The position numbers and the translations under genes were made by a program. Shown in pieces: positions 30,706 to 43,300 of a stretch of 64,000 bases of DNA. The notes below the pieces were generated by a model. That model was given only the letters and a program-made list of their open reading frames with translations. It made no database searches and was not told the DNA's origin. Positions within the stretch are counted from its first letter, which is position 1, and each line of letters begins with the position of its first letter. Source of the DNA: Kalmusia sp. IMI 367209. Lineage: Eukaryota > Ascomycota > Dothideomycetes > Pleosporales > Didymosphaeriaceae. Where the stretch lies: assembly GCA_027946365.1 (NCBI GenBank), contig JAPEUQ010000004.1:2232001-2296000 (forward strand), given 5' to 3'.

Positions 30706-31706
30706 TTAACACGCCACACTCGTGAACGGAGCACTCTCCTGCAAATCTTGTACCAAAGCATCCACATTGTTCAGGTACCTGCCCAACATGTATTGCTTCT
30801 CCTCTTGCGTGAGCACATTCTTCTTGCTCGCGCCTCCGCTTTCGTCGCCGCTAACCGTACTGCTCCGTCGTTCGAATGCGCTGACCAATTTGCTCGGACT
30901 TCGCTGCAGTCCCGTATTCGGCGCACTTGCCGGCGGGACGGGCGCTTCCGGCATCAAGTAGAAGTACAAAAACTCCAGCACCTTCATCTTTACTGACTGC
31001 GTTGTTTCCTCGTCCTTGAACAGGCTCGTCACCGTGAGTAGGCCGTCCATGCGCTCAAATATCCGTGTGTTTTGAGGTGTAGCCAGCAGCGCTGTAACGA
31101 GAACAAGGAGAGCTGCAGACTGAATCGCCGGACAGTTGAAGGGATCGAGGAGGTCGAGCAAGAGGTTCATGTAGTTTTCGCGTCCGAAAATCGTGCGCGA
31201 CGGAGGGTGAAGAAGGAGGAGTCCTTGGAGATTGGAGAGCGAGGAGAGGATCAGGAGGTCATTCTGACCGTCTACGAGCACATCGTCAGCGATTTCCCAC
31301 CCAGTTTCGTAGGGAGGAGTACCCTTACTGCTCGTCATACCAAGCAGTCGCTCGAGGCAGTCTGCTACTCGTGTTGCAACTACAGTTCCACATTAGTTGC
31401 AATCCATCATACGAATGCATAATTAAACTCACCATTCCACTCGAAGCCTTCTTGTAACCGGAAGAACTCCCGAAACGCTGGATCTTCTGCCAATTGCCCC
31501 AACTTCTTTGGTGTAGACTGCTGCTGTTCGCCTAGATTGATCGCGGACTGGTTCCGTCGGTGGCCTGGCCTCGACGGTGTGGACGACTTTCCGCTCGACA
31601 GGCAGATCTGCGCCAACATACCCTCGATCTGCCGCAGCCCCTTTCGAATCTTCTGTGCATCCTTCGACGCAATGTTGTCGAAGGCGAGGGAGAGCAGCGC
31701 CTCCAT
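30706..31706 (-). CDS. cdc14: Cdc14 (fission-yeast sense), septation initiation network subunit
   Basis: Exons 31706-31433 and 31379-30706 (53-nt intron) give 315 residues. The start MEALLSLAFDNIASKDAQKI and the blocks QIEGMLAQICLS, LQEGFEWNVATRVADCLERL, LLLHPPSRTIFGRE, LDPFNCPAIQSAALLVLV and MKVLEFLYFYLMPE are those of the fungal CDC14 family (PF08045). This is the S. pombe Cdc14 that binds the Sid1 kinase in the septation initiation network, not the Cdc14 phosphatase. In filamentous fungi it is needed for septum formation. The C-terminal third is a Ser-rich linker plus a conserved EEKQYMLGRYL helix. Confidence 0.93.
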
Positions 31707-34267
31707 CTCGGGCCAGCTGAGAGGGGACGACGTTAGAGAGCGTGCAGCGGGCGACGGTTCAATGCAGACGATGTGGGTGAGATGGCAGCGAGATCGGGAC
31801 GAGGACGGGTGGGCGCGTAAAGATGCAGAAGAGGCAAGGCGAGAGCGAGGCGCATGCAGCTAGGAGATAGAGAATTGCGGAGAAGCAATTTGGACCTGCT
31901 GTGTGGGCCTCGCCTTGTGCGTGGTGCCTTCTGGAACTGAGCCCAGGAAGGGGCGTTGGGTCATCGATAAACAAGCGTGGTTGCCATGAGAAACGCGCAC
32001 GGAAGGCGCTAACACCAACGTCATTCGTCAACTTGGCAACGGTCGGGATCTTCCTTGACTGAACAACACATTAGACACTTCATCGTCTTTAATTGGAAGC
32101 CTTTTGAAGTCCCTGGCTATATCACTCATGAGTCTGCCATCCTCAACCAGCTGTTGCTAGATGCATACCCATCCAGCCATTGATTATCCTTGACACTGGC
32201 TTTTCCACCAGCCAATGGCGGGGCACCTGTGCACATTCCTGAGCGACGTGACATAGAACAAGGCTACACGACATAACGGCCATGATATGACTGCAATCCC
32301 TGTGCTAGGTGATCAACGGCCCTTGGCGACATTTACCCCGCAAATGCCGATGCCTTAGCCTCGCGCCAGCCTCATTCCAAGTGCCCAACGTACCCATCGC
32401 GACAACATTGATACAAGTTTTCAAGGTCTTCGCGAATGATTCCAGGCCCGCAAGTCTCGGGAAACTTTCTATAAATTCGCAGTCTAATTAGAAATAGGCC
32501 GCTATCCTTGTAGGGAACATCCTACCATTGTAACCCGTATATAATATCGTAGAACAAATGCTCCCTCTAGATGGACTCAATTTTGCGATGAAAGCTTCTC
32601 CAATGATTGTAATCACAGTATCTCGACATCGGCTCGAAATATTGTTCATATACATTTTACCTATGCGAAGGTAGCCTACTCTCCTGAAGAGTCCTGTCGG
32701 CAGCGTCTTGTGTCGTATTTCGTGACAGGATGAACCTTGATCATTTCTGAAAGCTTGTCATATGAAGCCTTCTAAACCTTATCCTGTTTTTGGAAAGCGC
32801 GAAGAAGTGGACCTGATCGGGCATATCCCCGTCATCGCCCACTTTAGCCATACACTCTTCCCCATCAAAGGATCTCGACCTCTCCTACTCTCTCGGTGGG
32901 GATTTGTACACTTCGGGTACCAGGCGCTGAGCTATTTGTCCAGAAGCAATCCATGAGCTTCCCTTTCAATATTGCTTTTCCGACCAGGCCAGTAGAGTTA
33001 TCGGCTCGATCAGAGTTGTATCCGCATGAATCAAAGTGGCGATCATGGGAAACTCGCCAAACCTTCGAGGGAAACAAATGCTAGCGTAGATCGCTGCCCA
33101 TGATCAAGATGGTGCGCGGTTTCGCTGAGTCCTTTTACCCAAGCCTTGTTCGATATTAGACGCAAGCCCTTGTACGAAGTTGCCTTCCCAGAGGCCGGCT
33201 GGGTATTTATCCTCGATGTTCTAATTTACGAAGTCTCACCATACCCGAGAGCGCGATGGACTTGTCGGAGGGGATGCTCAATGAACGCTGAGAATGGTTC
33301 TCAGCGATCTTCATCCATTGTATACAAATACTTTTTGCAAACTTCTCGTGTTGTAATATGATGACGTAGTATTGGTCACAGATCTCTCTTCCTTAAATAT
33401 CCTGGCGATACCGAAGTTGTCACATTGAATTCTCCGCTGGAGAACATTTGACATGTTTCTAGATTGTTGCACTCTCAAGCTAGATACTGAGCATAGCCTT
33501 ATCCAACTATCTTGCATCATTCCTGAGATTGCACAATCGGGACGGCTAGGCAGGAAGAGAGGTGTTAAACAGGAGCGGCCGTGATAGTATGAAACGGGCA
33601 TCATTTGTCCCAAAATCTACCCAATAGGAAATAACGATAGATATAGTACAATAATTACTATAGGGCATGAAATGTGGACCTCATCAAGAAAAGAGAGATG
33701 TATCCGAAGCTTGTGAGCTGATGGACAAACATTTCATCCTGGCTCGCTACTTCGAAGATCTTGAGTAGCTCGAAATGTGTTGGTTACCCTTACCGTGTGG
33801 GAGCCTTCCAAGTTTCAGCTGTGCGATCATCTTACTCAAGGGCTATTCATTGATGATATTCGAGTGCTCCTCACCAGTTCATCACCCCGCAATTACCACA
33901 CCGGTTTGGCGGACCGCTTTACCATAAGTCATCACAATATCTGCATCAAACCTTACTCTGCTGTGAGGTGTGCTTGTAACAGGATGCCATGATATCTCGA
34001 ACAGCTCACCGGGATGCATGACGCAATTTCAGACTATCGAAAGCTTGCGAGTCGTAATTGTAGGTTCTTGGGCAGAAAGTAATGAGGAAGTATGAATTCC
34101 TGATACAATGTATCTCGAAAGAGCAGCTCCCGCTATTCTGTCGGTTAACATATAGTCTATCTAGTTTGAAAGGGGTATCGAGTTCTCAGAGGATTGGTCA
34201 GCTAGAAATACAATGATAATGTTACAAAGATGATCAGAGTTCACGAGAGAAGATGTAATATATCGCC
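31707..34267. other. Gene-poor 2.5 kb
   Basis: Contains the Cdc14 promoter at its left end. Scattered plus-strand frames at 32760-33360 (for example VPGAELFVQKQSMSFPFNIA) look protein-like but are interrupted and do not join with good introns; they may be remnants of a lost gene. No repeat boundaries were seen. Confidence 0.4.
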
Positions 34268-35019
34268 TCATTCAAATTGGCTCTTTGGATCTGGGGCGCA
34301 GTAACCTCGCTTCAGCAAAAATGTCGCCAGACGGTCCTCGACTCTCGCAAACTCTACGGCGTCAGCTCTCTTACGCAAAATATAGTGTCCCTTCTGTCAC
34401 TTACGAAGCTCTTCCGCTCAATGACGCCATCTCTAATCCAAAACCCATAACTACCCATCAAGTTTGCCATCATGACATCTGTGAATAGTCGGTCGCCTAC
34501 AATTGCAATTTGAGCGGCCGATGTCACGCCGGAGTCTGGATGCTGCTTGAAATACGAGAGCACTTCCTCTTTGCAGCCAGGCTTCTTAGTAGAATGTCGC
34601 AGTACTTTGACTCCAGTGCTCTTTTCGAGAATAGCTGCTTCAGCTTGGTTTTTATCAGAATCAGTACCGGCAGTGTTAGATACTATGAGCAATTTTGAGC
34701 CTGGGTAGGCGCGTCGAAGTTCCTGGAATTTGTCCTGATTATTGTTAGTTGCATGCCCATTGGATGTATAGGAAGCAAAATAAATGACAGAACTTACATG
34801 GTATGGCTTGTGCACCTCATTCGTATGTGGGACCGCAAAACAGTTATCTTTGTCAAGGACTACCGCCTTGATGTCTACTTCTTTCTCGCCATCCCTCTTT
34901 GGGAAAGCTTTTGATAGGGGTACGGGCAGGTGATTGAAAGTCGATACTGTGTGCTGCGGAAGACACAGGGCCGGTTCTCTAATCAAGCGAAAGACGTTGA
35001 GAGTGCCTGAGATATTCAT
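34268..35019 (-). CDS. GEP4: Mitochondrial phosphatidylglycerophosphatase GEP4
   Basis: Exons 35019-34798, 34734-34405 and 34351-34268 give 211 residues. It is a HAD-superfamily phosphatase: motif I LDKDNC with Asp56/Asp58, motif II IVSNTAG, the Lys in STKKPGC, and motif III IVGDRLFTDVMMAN. The C-terminus (FARVEDRLATFLLKRGYCAP) matches GEP4 proteins and is only recovered by using acceptor gtagag at 34352. Gep4 dephosphorylates phosphatidylglycerophosphate in the mitochondrial matrix, the step before cardiolipin synthesis. The gene shares a 219-bp divergent promoter with SmD3. Confidence 0.94.
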
Positions 35020-35238
35020 TGGTGAGATTAAAAAGCTCTGAATGGGACGGAATCATTGGAGATGCAGCAGCAGAGTGTTTAGAGTGAAGGGCCTGCTGAC
35101 TAAGTAGAAAAAGGATGGTCCAAGCTCCCCGCTCGAGAAGGCCTCCAAAATCACTCTCACCACAACTTGCGACAACGCGACGCGCGCTATTCAGAGCGAA
35201 CACCCAACACAGACCGAGGCAAATACTTTATCAGCAAG
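35020..35238. promoter_or_regulatory. Compact bidirectional promoter of GEP4 and SMD3
   Basis: 219 bp lie between the two outward-facing ATGs, so both core promoters and 5' leaders must fit here. No TATA box is evident, as expected for housekeeping genes. Confidence 0.6.
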
Positions 35239-35736
35239 ATGACGAGCACGATTGGCATCCCGATTAAGCTCCTCAACGAGGCCGCCGTACGATACTCTCC
35301 AGCCCGCACTTTCTGTCGCATTGCAAGCTAACTACTCCAAGGGACACATCGTCACCCTCGAGATCACGTCTGGCGAAGTCTACCGTGGAAAGCTGATCGA
35401 AGGTGAAGTAGTTCGGATTTTTTGATCGGGCCACAAATGCTAACGAGTCATAGCTGAGGACAACATGAACGTCCAGCTCAAAGACATTACGGTCACCGCC
35501 CGCGATGGCCGCGTAGCGCATCTCGAACAAGTCTACATTCGCGGTTCACACGTTCGCTACTTCATCGTCCCTGATATGTTGAGGTGTGTACTTCGGCGGC
35601 AGAACAAAGAAACTATACTGACTGCTATAGAAATGCGCCCATGTTCCGATCTCGAGGTACTAGAGGAAGAGGTGTTGGTCTTGCGCGTGGTCGTGCCACA
35701 GTGAACAGGGCGAGGGGCGCGAGGGGAGGACGCTGA
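35239..35736 (+). CDS. SMD3: Small nuclear ribonucleoprotein Sm D3
   Basis: Exons 35239-35286, 35342-35402, 35454-35583 and 35631-35736 give 114 residues. The Sm1 motif ([18 protein letters not shown]), Sm2 motif ([21 protein letters not shown]) and linker [15 protein letters not shown] match Sm D3 closely. The C-terminus is an RG-rich tail ([14 protein letters not shown]) expected to carry methylated arginines. SmD3 is one of seven Sm-ring proteins of the spliceosomal snRNPs. Three introns in 345 coding bases is dense, but each uses clean GT-AG sites. Confidence 0.95.
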
Positions 35737-36180
35737 GCGGAGGTTTCGAACGGTTGACATACTACAAACAGCATTTGGCCTATAGTCACAGGCAGGTCAG
35801 AGGGCGCTGCGGAATGCAGTCGAGGGAAGCATGCGCGTATTGGAGAAATTTGGGAAGGAGTTTGGATTGGCACGGCACGACAAGGTACGAGGTTCCGGGA
35901 TAGGATACCCTCAGATTTATGAGCTATCAGACTGAGATCGAAATTCAGAATTTTCAGCCACAGCGAAACGCCGTGCACTTTATTGTGATCAAGAACAGAT
36001 CGGGCTCATGGATGTATGAGAACTGCTTACAATCCGATACATTCGTGAAGTCTACCATTGCTCTACATTAACGCTTCCAGATTCCACGTCTGAGACGTGG
36101 GGTGCTCAGAGCTAGGGCCCCACGCACAGGCGAAGACCTCCGAAACTCCGCAAGCAACTTTCTCTCACCACAACCCCACG
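35737..36180. other. Intergenic 444 bp
   Basis: 3' UTR of SMD3 and promoter of the Irc6-like gene. Nothing else recognised. Confidence 0.4.
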
Positions 36181-37115
36181 ATGGAGATACACAACCCACG
36201 GCGGATTCTCGCGCTTGGAGCTCCAGAGTCAGGCGTACTTTCCTTGCTCAAGGGTATGTTGGCTGTTTGTCGTACGCGAAGTCCAAAGCTAAATTGCGCG
36301 CCTCTAGATCTCACAGGGTCCGCTCCAGACCTGGTCTCTGACACTACCGCCGGCCTCTCGCATGAATGGCACCTCGAAACGAAATACTACACTGCAAAGC
36401 TTCCCATATGGATAGATGAAATCCCCGACGTCTCCGAGTGGCGCACCGAGTTCACGAAGCCTGAAGCTAGAGAAGTTGTCTCTGTGCTGGGAGCTTGGAT
36501 TTTCTGCTTCAAGAAGCCTATTGCGGAAAAAGATGTCGACACAATAAAGGAGACGCTGCAAGCTATTGCAGATGTGATCGAGAAAGCGTGTGGCTATGGC
36601 GCCGACCAGGTCTGCTTAGCGGTTGCGATGCCGCAGAGCACGACACCTTACTTGGAGAAGAGCACTGAAGATTGGGATGAATTGTGTATGGAGTACGGCT
36701 TTGAATTTGTGGACAGCGAAGCCAAGGGGAAGAACGAATTTGGCGAGGAGATGGGAATCAAGCGGGTGGAAGACGCCCTCAAAGCCAACGAATGGGACGG
36801 CGGTGATGGGGATAAAGATTTGGACTTCGAAACTGACGATTTCAATGAAGGTCTTGACGCAGAAGAGCGAGAGATGGGTATGGAGTTGTTCGGGATGAAG
36901 AACGCCGTGCACGGTCTGGACGATGATGAAGAAGCCCAGGTGGAGGAGTTAGAGGGTTTGATGCGCCGCATGGTCGCCATAAAGGGTATGTACAATTTGG
37001 TACTCATATACAGTCGCACGCTAACTTTTCGTCAGAAACAAGCGAAGGGATGTCTGAAGCAGACCGCAAACGCTTCGCCGCCAAAGCTGTCAATGACCTG
37101 ATGAAGGACCTGTGA
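36181..37115 (+). CDS. Irc6 / alpha- and gamma-adaptin-binding protein p34 family
   Basis: Exons 36181-36253, 36308-36985 and 37036-37115 give 276 residues. The ATG at 36181 is preferred over upstream in-frame codons because the protein then begins MEIHNPRRILALGAPESGVL, the conserved family start with a degenerate P-loop. Further support: a beta-strand VVSVLGAWIFCFKKPI, and an acidic middle (DGGDGDKDLDFETDDFNEGL). The C-terminal helix EELEGLMRRMVAIKETSEGM is completed across intron 2. The family (yeast Irc6, animal AAGAB/p34) binds clathrin adaptor complexes and helps their assembly in vesicle traffic. Its stop lies 12 bp from the stop of the convergent methyltransferase gene. Confidence 0.85.
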
Positions 37116-37127
37116 ATTTTCACCCCA

Positions 37128-37939
37128 TCACCGCTTCCCTATACATATCAAGAATGGGAAGTCCATCTCACGCTTTGGTTTTCCATCCTCCGCCTCCACT
37201 TCTTTGGTCAGCACAAAGGCTTGCTCCACCCGCACCTCGTTGAACCCAACACCATCAATGATATCCTCCATTTCGCCCCTCTTGACTCCATGCCTCTCTA
37301 CCCCAGGCCTCTTACTCTCCGCATGAAACGAAATCGCTTCCGGTCCAAAGTCCTCATAGTCCGTTAGCGCAAGCGTACCCTCAGGCCTCAAACAATTCTT
37401 CAGCGTAGTAAGCAGATCTGGCAGGGAAGGGATATGATGGAGCGTCAGATGCGAAACGATTATGTCGAAGCGATATGGGATATCGTGTCCAGACTCCCCG
37501 CGACGAGTGGCCAGCTCAGCGCATGCACCTTGGAGATGCACATCGTCTGCACTCTGCACAAGCACATTCACAGCAGCGAGGTTCGCTTTCGATGGATTGG
37601 GTAGGGAGGCGACTTTCTGATTAAATGCGTCGATCATGCCGTCTGAAGTGTCGACGCCAACGAGTGAGCGAACGTGCGGGGCGAGCTGGAAGGAGAGAAG
37701 GCCGGTGCCGCAGCCTATCTCCAGCACATCGAGGTCTGAAACCCATCAATCGAAGTATCAATCTAGGAGTGCGTTGTTCATATCTAACTCTTTGAGCTGC
37801 CGTCTGCAAAGGCAGGTACATAGCGTTGTATAGCTTCAAATGCTTTGCTGACACCTTCGGCGTGCTTTTTGTTCGTGTCCCATTTCGCGGCTTCCGCGTT
37901 GAAACGGTCGTTGTTAATCTGTTGACTTGATGTTGCCAT
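37128..37939 (-). CDS. Class I SAM-dependent methyltransferase
   Basis: Exons 37939-37789 and 37735-37128 (53-nt intron) give 252 residues. Motif I is LEIGCGTGLLSFQLAP, the acidic residue follows in LVGVDTSDGMI, and the post-I segment FDIIVSHLTLHHIPSL is typical of small-molecule methyltransferases of the Methyltransf_11 type. The N-terminus (NNDRFNAEAAKWDTNKKHAE) is also common in fungal members. Substrate unknown. The 3' end is 12 bp from that of the Irc6-like gene, so the two transcripts almost certainly overlap. Confidence 0.9.
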
Positions 37940-39138
37940 TATGGAACAGTTGATGTGCGAGTCACAGGATGTAGAAGCTCGCGGGGAAAAAAAAGAGGGG
38001 ATTTCGGAATATACGGAATGCTTCGAGAACGAATGCGGTACGGTACGCGTAGGTCGCGGGGTTGCGGGGTTGTAGCGTGGACCAATACGAGATTACGGGG
38101 TCAGAGTCGGCTTGATCATTTGACTTTGTCGTCCATACTTTTGTTTTCACAACTGAGGAGCTGAAACACTGTTGGAAAGAAAGGTTCGATTCAAACGACC
38201 AGAGCAAATAATACCTTGAGCACCATCTCTGAAAGTCCTGTCTGTCAGTGTAGACCACTCCGAAGACATGGCATTGGATGCTTGCGGCACTAGTTAGGCT
38301 TCCATAGTAAGCTAGCAACGACGGAGGTATTGGAAGGATACCGTGGACAACTATTGTTTTGATGTGTCACACTCGCAGCAGGTAATATCCGTCCCTTACG
38401 AAGTAGCTCCATGTGACTTGCCCACATACGCAAATATAAAGTATAGAATTGAGGCCTTAACGCCTTGTCGAAGCGGACATCAATGGCTCCTCTCCTATAG
38501 GCATTGAGGTGCCCTTTCAAACGAAAACTCGACTCGTGCCCTTTGTCTGGTGCCCGTAATCGCCTACCTCTGTCCAGCACACGTGGTGCTACCCCTGAGC
38601 TATTTTACTCCAGCTGCCCTACTGTGCCTCTTCCCTTTTCACCAAGCCTCTGCGAACGAGTGTTCGTGCGCGCTACTATGACGTCGCAGAGCGCCTCGAT
38701 AAGTGGCTGATGAGCGAATCCCCCAATCAGAACACGAGGTCGCCACGGCACGAGAAGGTCACATGCCCATGATAGCAGGTACAGCCCAGCTGGCTTCACG
38801 AGTCGGAGCGAATCCAGCAAGGACACCGAGTCGGTGAAGGCGTTGGGCAAACGGCAGGAGACCGAGCTAGCTCCAAGGCGGCGTCCCCGCAGTTCTCGTG
38901 ATCCCTCGGCCAGTGTGCACCAACATCAGCAAAAAGACAGAAAATACTCGACTGCGATTGCTGCGCCAAATCATACCCTCGACCATTCCTTGCAGGCGAA
39001 CCTTTCTCTCGGTTCTTCCGCACGCTTCCAGCGCATGCGACCCCACTGAAGCCGGATCAGCGCCGACCCTTTGTTGAACCGGCGACGTGACAGAGCCGTC
39101 GCAAGCCGACATCTACCCATACACACACCACCTGGAAC
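37940..39138. promoter_or_regulatory. Divergent 1.2 kb upstream region of the methyltransferase and Zn2Cys6 genes
   Basis: Both flanking genes point outward. The last part (38850-39138) is likely the long 5' leader typical of transcription factor genes. No gene inside is supported; short frames on both strands show no domain. Confidence 0.35.
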
Positions 39139-42100
39139 ATGGCCACCACAACGGGGGGCGTCTCGAGCGCTTCACCGCCGGGCCGCACCTCTCAACCACC
39201 CTCGCACACGCGTACCTATCAGGCCTGCATTCCTTGCCGACGCCGCAAGGTACGGTGCGACCTGGGTCCCGTCGATAATCCCCACGATCCACCCTGTGTT
39301 CGCTGCCGCCGGGAGAGCAAAGAATGCTTCTTTTCCGCCACCCGCCGCAAGAGGAAGACTGATGGCGGCGATATCGAGGAGGATGACGATTACGAAATTC
39401 GTAACGGGAGGAAGCGACAGCGTGTCGAGGAAGAAGACCGTCCTGCGCCCCTCCAGCTCAACGACGCAAATGGTAGCGCATACGGTTCCCAGCCACTCAC
39501 GCCGGGCGGCTCCATAGGTCGTTACGAGCCGTTGCGCCGACCGAACACTGCATCGCACTCGCAGCCAAACGACGAGGAGGACCAGAAGCTCAATGACACG
39601 ACCACGGCGGTGCTGCAGGCGGGCGAGATATACAGTGGACACGATGCGCTAAACTTGCTCTTCGAAGCAGCTGGTCGCAATGGCGATATCGAACACCACC
39701 GAGCCGGAAGTGCCTCGAGTCTCCACCGGCCAATGCTGGGTGCCGGCAGTACTCCTGGGTCCCAAACAAACTTCGCCAGCCCGCAGGCAACAGCGACACA
39801 TGCCCGGATGCCATCGCGGGCTGCTGCAGAGCCGCCGGTTGATCCGCCCATTCCGCAGCAGTATACCGCCCTACCAGATCCGCCGAACGAGGAAGCTTTC
39901 GCCCAGGCAATCCATGCGTGGTCCAAGTTTCGCTTCGTGCGCGCCGGTTGGATGACTGCGAAGGAAGCGGTGAGGTACATCGACTATTTTTACACGTACC
40001 TCTCACCGTTGACACCCATCGTTGTGCCAGATTACCGCGACCATGCTCTCCATTCGAAATTACTAAAAGAAGAGCCCATGTTAGTAATAACCTTATTGAC
40101 TATCGCAACGCGGTTCCGTACAACCGACTTCCCGCAGGGCCCTGGCGCGATCTCGCGCTCATATTTGATCCACGAGAAATTATGGAAGTATCTGCAAGGC
40201 ATGATTGACCGTATGATATACGGACAAGAACAGTTCGGCGGCGGTTTCTGTGGTGCAGGCCAACAGCCGGGATCTGATGTGAATCCTCTGTCGCGCAAGG
40301 GTCTGCGAACGCTAGGCACAGTGGAGAGTCTTATGCTTCTCACCGAATGGCATCCTCGAGCCCTTCATTTTCCACCGGGTGACGACGACGATGAGCTCGT
40401 TCTGCCGGATGATGCTGATACAGACGCTCCCGCGAATGGGGCAGCAGCGGATCTTCTCAAAGGAGTCGACGGTCAGCGCATAGATAGCTGGCTGGAGCCG
40501 TGCTGGCGAAGCGATAGGATGTGCTGGATGCTGCTCGGCAACGCTGTGTCCCTGGCCTTTGAAATTGGTGTTTTTGATGAGACGAGCGAGGTGGAATTTG
40601 AAGAGGCCAACCAACACCTATCCCACGCGACAGTCAAGGCCTACTTCAGGCGCAAAAACCACTTGAAAGATCTGCTCATCATTTACGTGACTCAAACCAG
40701 TGGTAGGCTAGGACTCACCTCGATGCTCCCCCAGGTCAAGCGTGAGAACGACTTCGTAATGCAGAAGACTCCCCTTGAGTTGTATCATGAGCGCGTTGCT
40801 CATATCAAAGCTCCCCCGCCGCACCAGGGCATGAGGCCGGACGGCCAGCGCCTTCCCCCTTGAATCCGTTGCCACCCAGGAGCGCCATGCCGTACAGGAT
40901 CTCGTGCTCGACTTCTGGGACCGTATTGCCAAGATTATGGAGATAGGAAACTTAAAACTCTTTCCCAACCGCCGTAGGACGCGAGAGCTACTGAAGTCGG
41001 GCAAATACGAAGAGCTACTGCAGAGTTTCCAGGTGCCGCTTGCAGATTGGCAGCGCGGCTTCAATGCTGCATTACAAGGTCAGTATTCTGTTGTTCTCAT
41101 GTGATGCTTTCTGACCGCTGAAAAGTCCCGCCGCAACTTCGCCATGTCTTGACTATCGAGTATGAGTATACGCGCGTCTACGTGAATTCGTTAGCCTTGC
41201 AAGCTGTTGTGGAGCGTTGTACTCACAATACGCCACAACAGTCACACGCTCAGCCCAACGGAATGGGCGCGCCGTCGTCCAAGACAGAAGAGGGCGGTGC
41301 AATTCCCTTCAGCACCCTGGTGAGGTGGTACGGCAACGACAGGCACCACATTCGTCAGGTGGTTGATGCCAGCCGAAATGTCCTCTCGGTGGTGGTGGAC
41401 GGACTGTATCCCGATTATCTTCGACACGCGCCCGTACGCACCTTCTTCCGCATTGTGTCAGTTGCCATCATTTTGCTCAAGACGTTCGCTCTCGGGGCAA
41501 CGGAACAGGATGTATCCATCACCCTTAGTCTGCTCGATCGTGCTGTCTATGCCCTACGCACCTCAATCGTAGACGACGTGCACGTAGGCAACCGCTTTGC
41601 GGATCTGGTAGATACTCTCACTCACCGGATTCGTGGGCGGTTTGTCCGCCTCGCAGCAAACGGCTCGACTGGCATATCCCGCGCGGGCACGCCGCCCCGC
41701 TCTCGTGCTGAGACGCCCATGAACACCGCGATGGGACCTCCATCGTACATGCCTGCAAACCCCACCGGGCCGACTCCCAACTACCCATTCGGCGCCTTCA
41801 CGGGATCCTCGCGGCCCGGCTCCCCGGGTATCAGAGGCATCACCGCCTCGGGCCGTGCCACACCGATACCGCAAGACCCACTCTTCGGTATATCGAGCGA
41901 GTCATACGACCCAACGTCCAACCAGATCTCGATCATGCCACCGCCGGGATTCTCCACAAACGGGCTCAACAATGGCAACAACGGCTGGCAATCACAGAGC
42001 TGGGGCGCCGCGAACGGTGCAGGAGGGTTCACTGACAATCAGGATTGGCTTGCGCTGCCGCTGGACCCGCTGCTCGATCAGTGGGGCGCAGATATCAATC

Positions 42101-42183
42101 AGACGGCTATGGGGCCTGATGTCGGGGGCATGGATATGCTCGACATCTTGCTGAACATGGGCGGCCCGCCGGGAAGTGCTTAA
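39139..42183 (+). CDS. Zn(II)2Cys6 transcription factor with one frameshift in a C run
   Basis: The DNA-binding cluster has Cys at 30, 33, 40, 53, 56 and 63 (TYQACIPCRRRKVRCDLGP), followed by a basic RRKRK stretch and a bipartite nuclear signal near RNGRKRQRVEEE. The fungal-specific regulatory domain covers about residues 250-760 (AVRYIDYFYTYLSPLTPIV, MCWMLLGNAVSLAFEIGVFD, RLGLTSMLP). Exon 1 is 39139-41078 and exon 2 41126-42183 (47-nt intron). The frame breaks at CCCCC (40855-40859): RPDGQRLP then TGA. With four Cs it continues LESVATQERHAVQDLVLDFW and joins exon 2 in phase (998 residues). The C-terminal part is low-complexity, probably an activation region. Target genes are unknown. Confidence 0.85.
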
Positions 42184-42906
42184 GCACTTTCACCAATAAG
42201 CGGTGCAGCCACGGGTGATTCCGCGGATAACTCTTCACCATGTCAGCTCAATGGCACCAGATGAGGACACAGGCAGGTGACAGTCCGAGCGTATGTTGTA
42301 CGTGTGTATGTATTTTTCTTCATGATTTTAGTTTCGCGCACTGCGGCGGGCGATGAGTCTTCACGCTCCACGGTCATCTGCGTATGAATATTTACGGATG
42401 GATTATATGAGAACGGTGGTGAGTATGATACCCGGACTTCGGTTCATTGACAGCTGCTTTGCGAGCAAAGGCGCTTTGGCGGACTTATTTTTCGATTCTC
42501 ACTTCTTTGAGGCGTTGACGAACGGTGATCCGTTGATCATTCTATGAGCATTTTCTAAAAGTATAGAAAAAGTTGGTTGTTTCCCTTCACACGGCGGGAG
42601 CGGCGGTCTAATAGTGCAAGGAGCATTTCCAGGGGCCGATGACGGGATCATGTAGTGATAGAGGAGAATGAACCATGTGTATGATATGAGTTTATGATCA
42701 TGCAGTCCGGTGAACTCAAGGTGGGAGCGGTCGGTGTTTGGCGGCCGATGGTGGAGTCATAATGTGATGTTTGGTGAGTGTAGGAGTCATCAGTGCCACA
42801 TTATGCGACGAGTCATAGGCATTAAAAGCTTTGCTTCCTTCACAGTACTGTATGGAGACATTATGTACAGGAAAGCAAGTACACAATTCGTCAGACCCCC
42901 GACCAT
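42184..42906. other. Intergenic between convergent genes
   Basis: Long 3' regions of the Zn2Cys6 gene and the small hypothetical gene. No other feature recognised. Confidence 0.4.
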
Positions 42907-43300
42907 CTAATCCCCATCATCGAATCCAAGTAAGCCCTCTTGCACCAATTCATCAGCCTTCTCCAGCGCCGCAATAACTGTTCTATCAGCTCTCAACCCC
43001 CGATATCGAGAAATAATGCAACAGATACTCACGGTTCTTCGTACTCTTCCTGTTCAGGTCCCACCAGTTGTCATCCCCCTTCTCCTTGTTGTCGCCCTTG
43101 ATTTCTGGCTGCACCCTGTTAAACGGCACGAACGTTGGACTATGGTACGACTCGCGCCATCCAAGTCTCAAACACTTGGAGGCGGCTTCCTTGCAGTATG
43201 TCTTCCCCACTGGCTCATTTTGGAACTCGGGGCCCAAGCGTAGGAGGATGTCATCGTCGATGGCGAAGTGCCAGAGGCGGACGTTTGGTTGTCGTGGCAT
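42907..43300 (-). CDS. Small hypothetical protein, 112 residues
   Basis: Exons 43300-43033 and 42977-42907 (55-nt intron, donor gtgagt, acceptor gaacag) give 112 residues. The start is MPRQPNVRLWHFAIDDDILL and the end IAALEKADELVQEGLLGFDD. It has no signal peptide and no recognised domain; the middle is Lys/Asp-rich (KGDNKEKGDDNWWDLNRKS). An alternative acceptor (gatag) would give a different basic tail and run past the proposed stop. It looks like a real fungal gene because the spliced frame stays open with good sites, but no function can be given. Confidence 0.6.

Noticed and set aside
36097..36180. Upstream start for the Irc6-like gene
   Set aside because: The upstream codons have no ATG in good context and the family begins at MEIHNPRR; the extension is leader-like.
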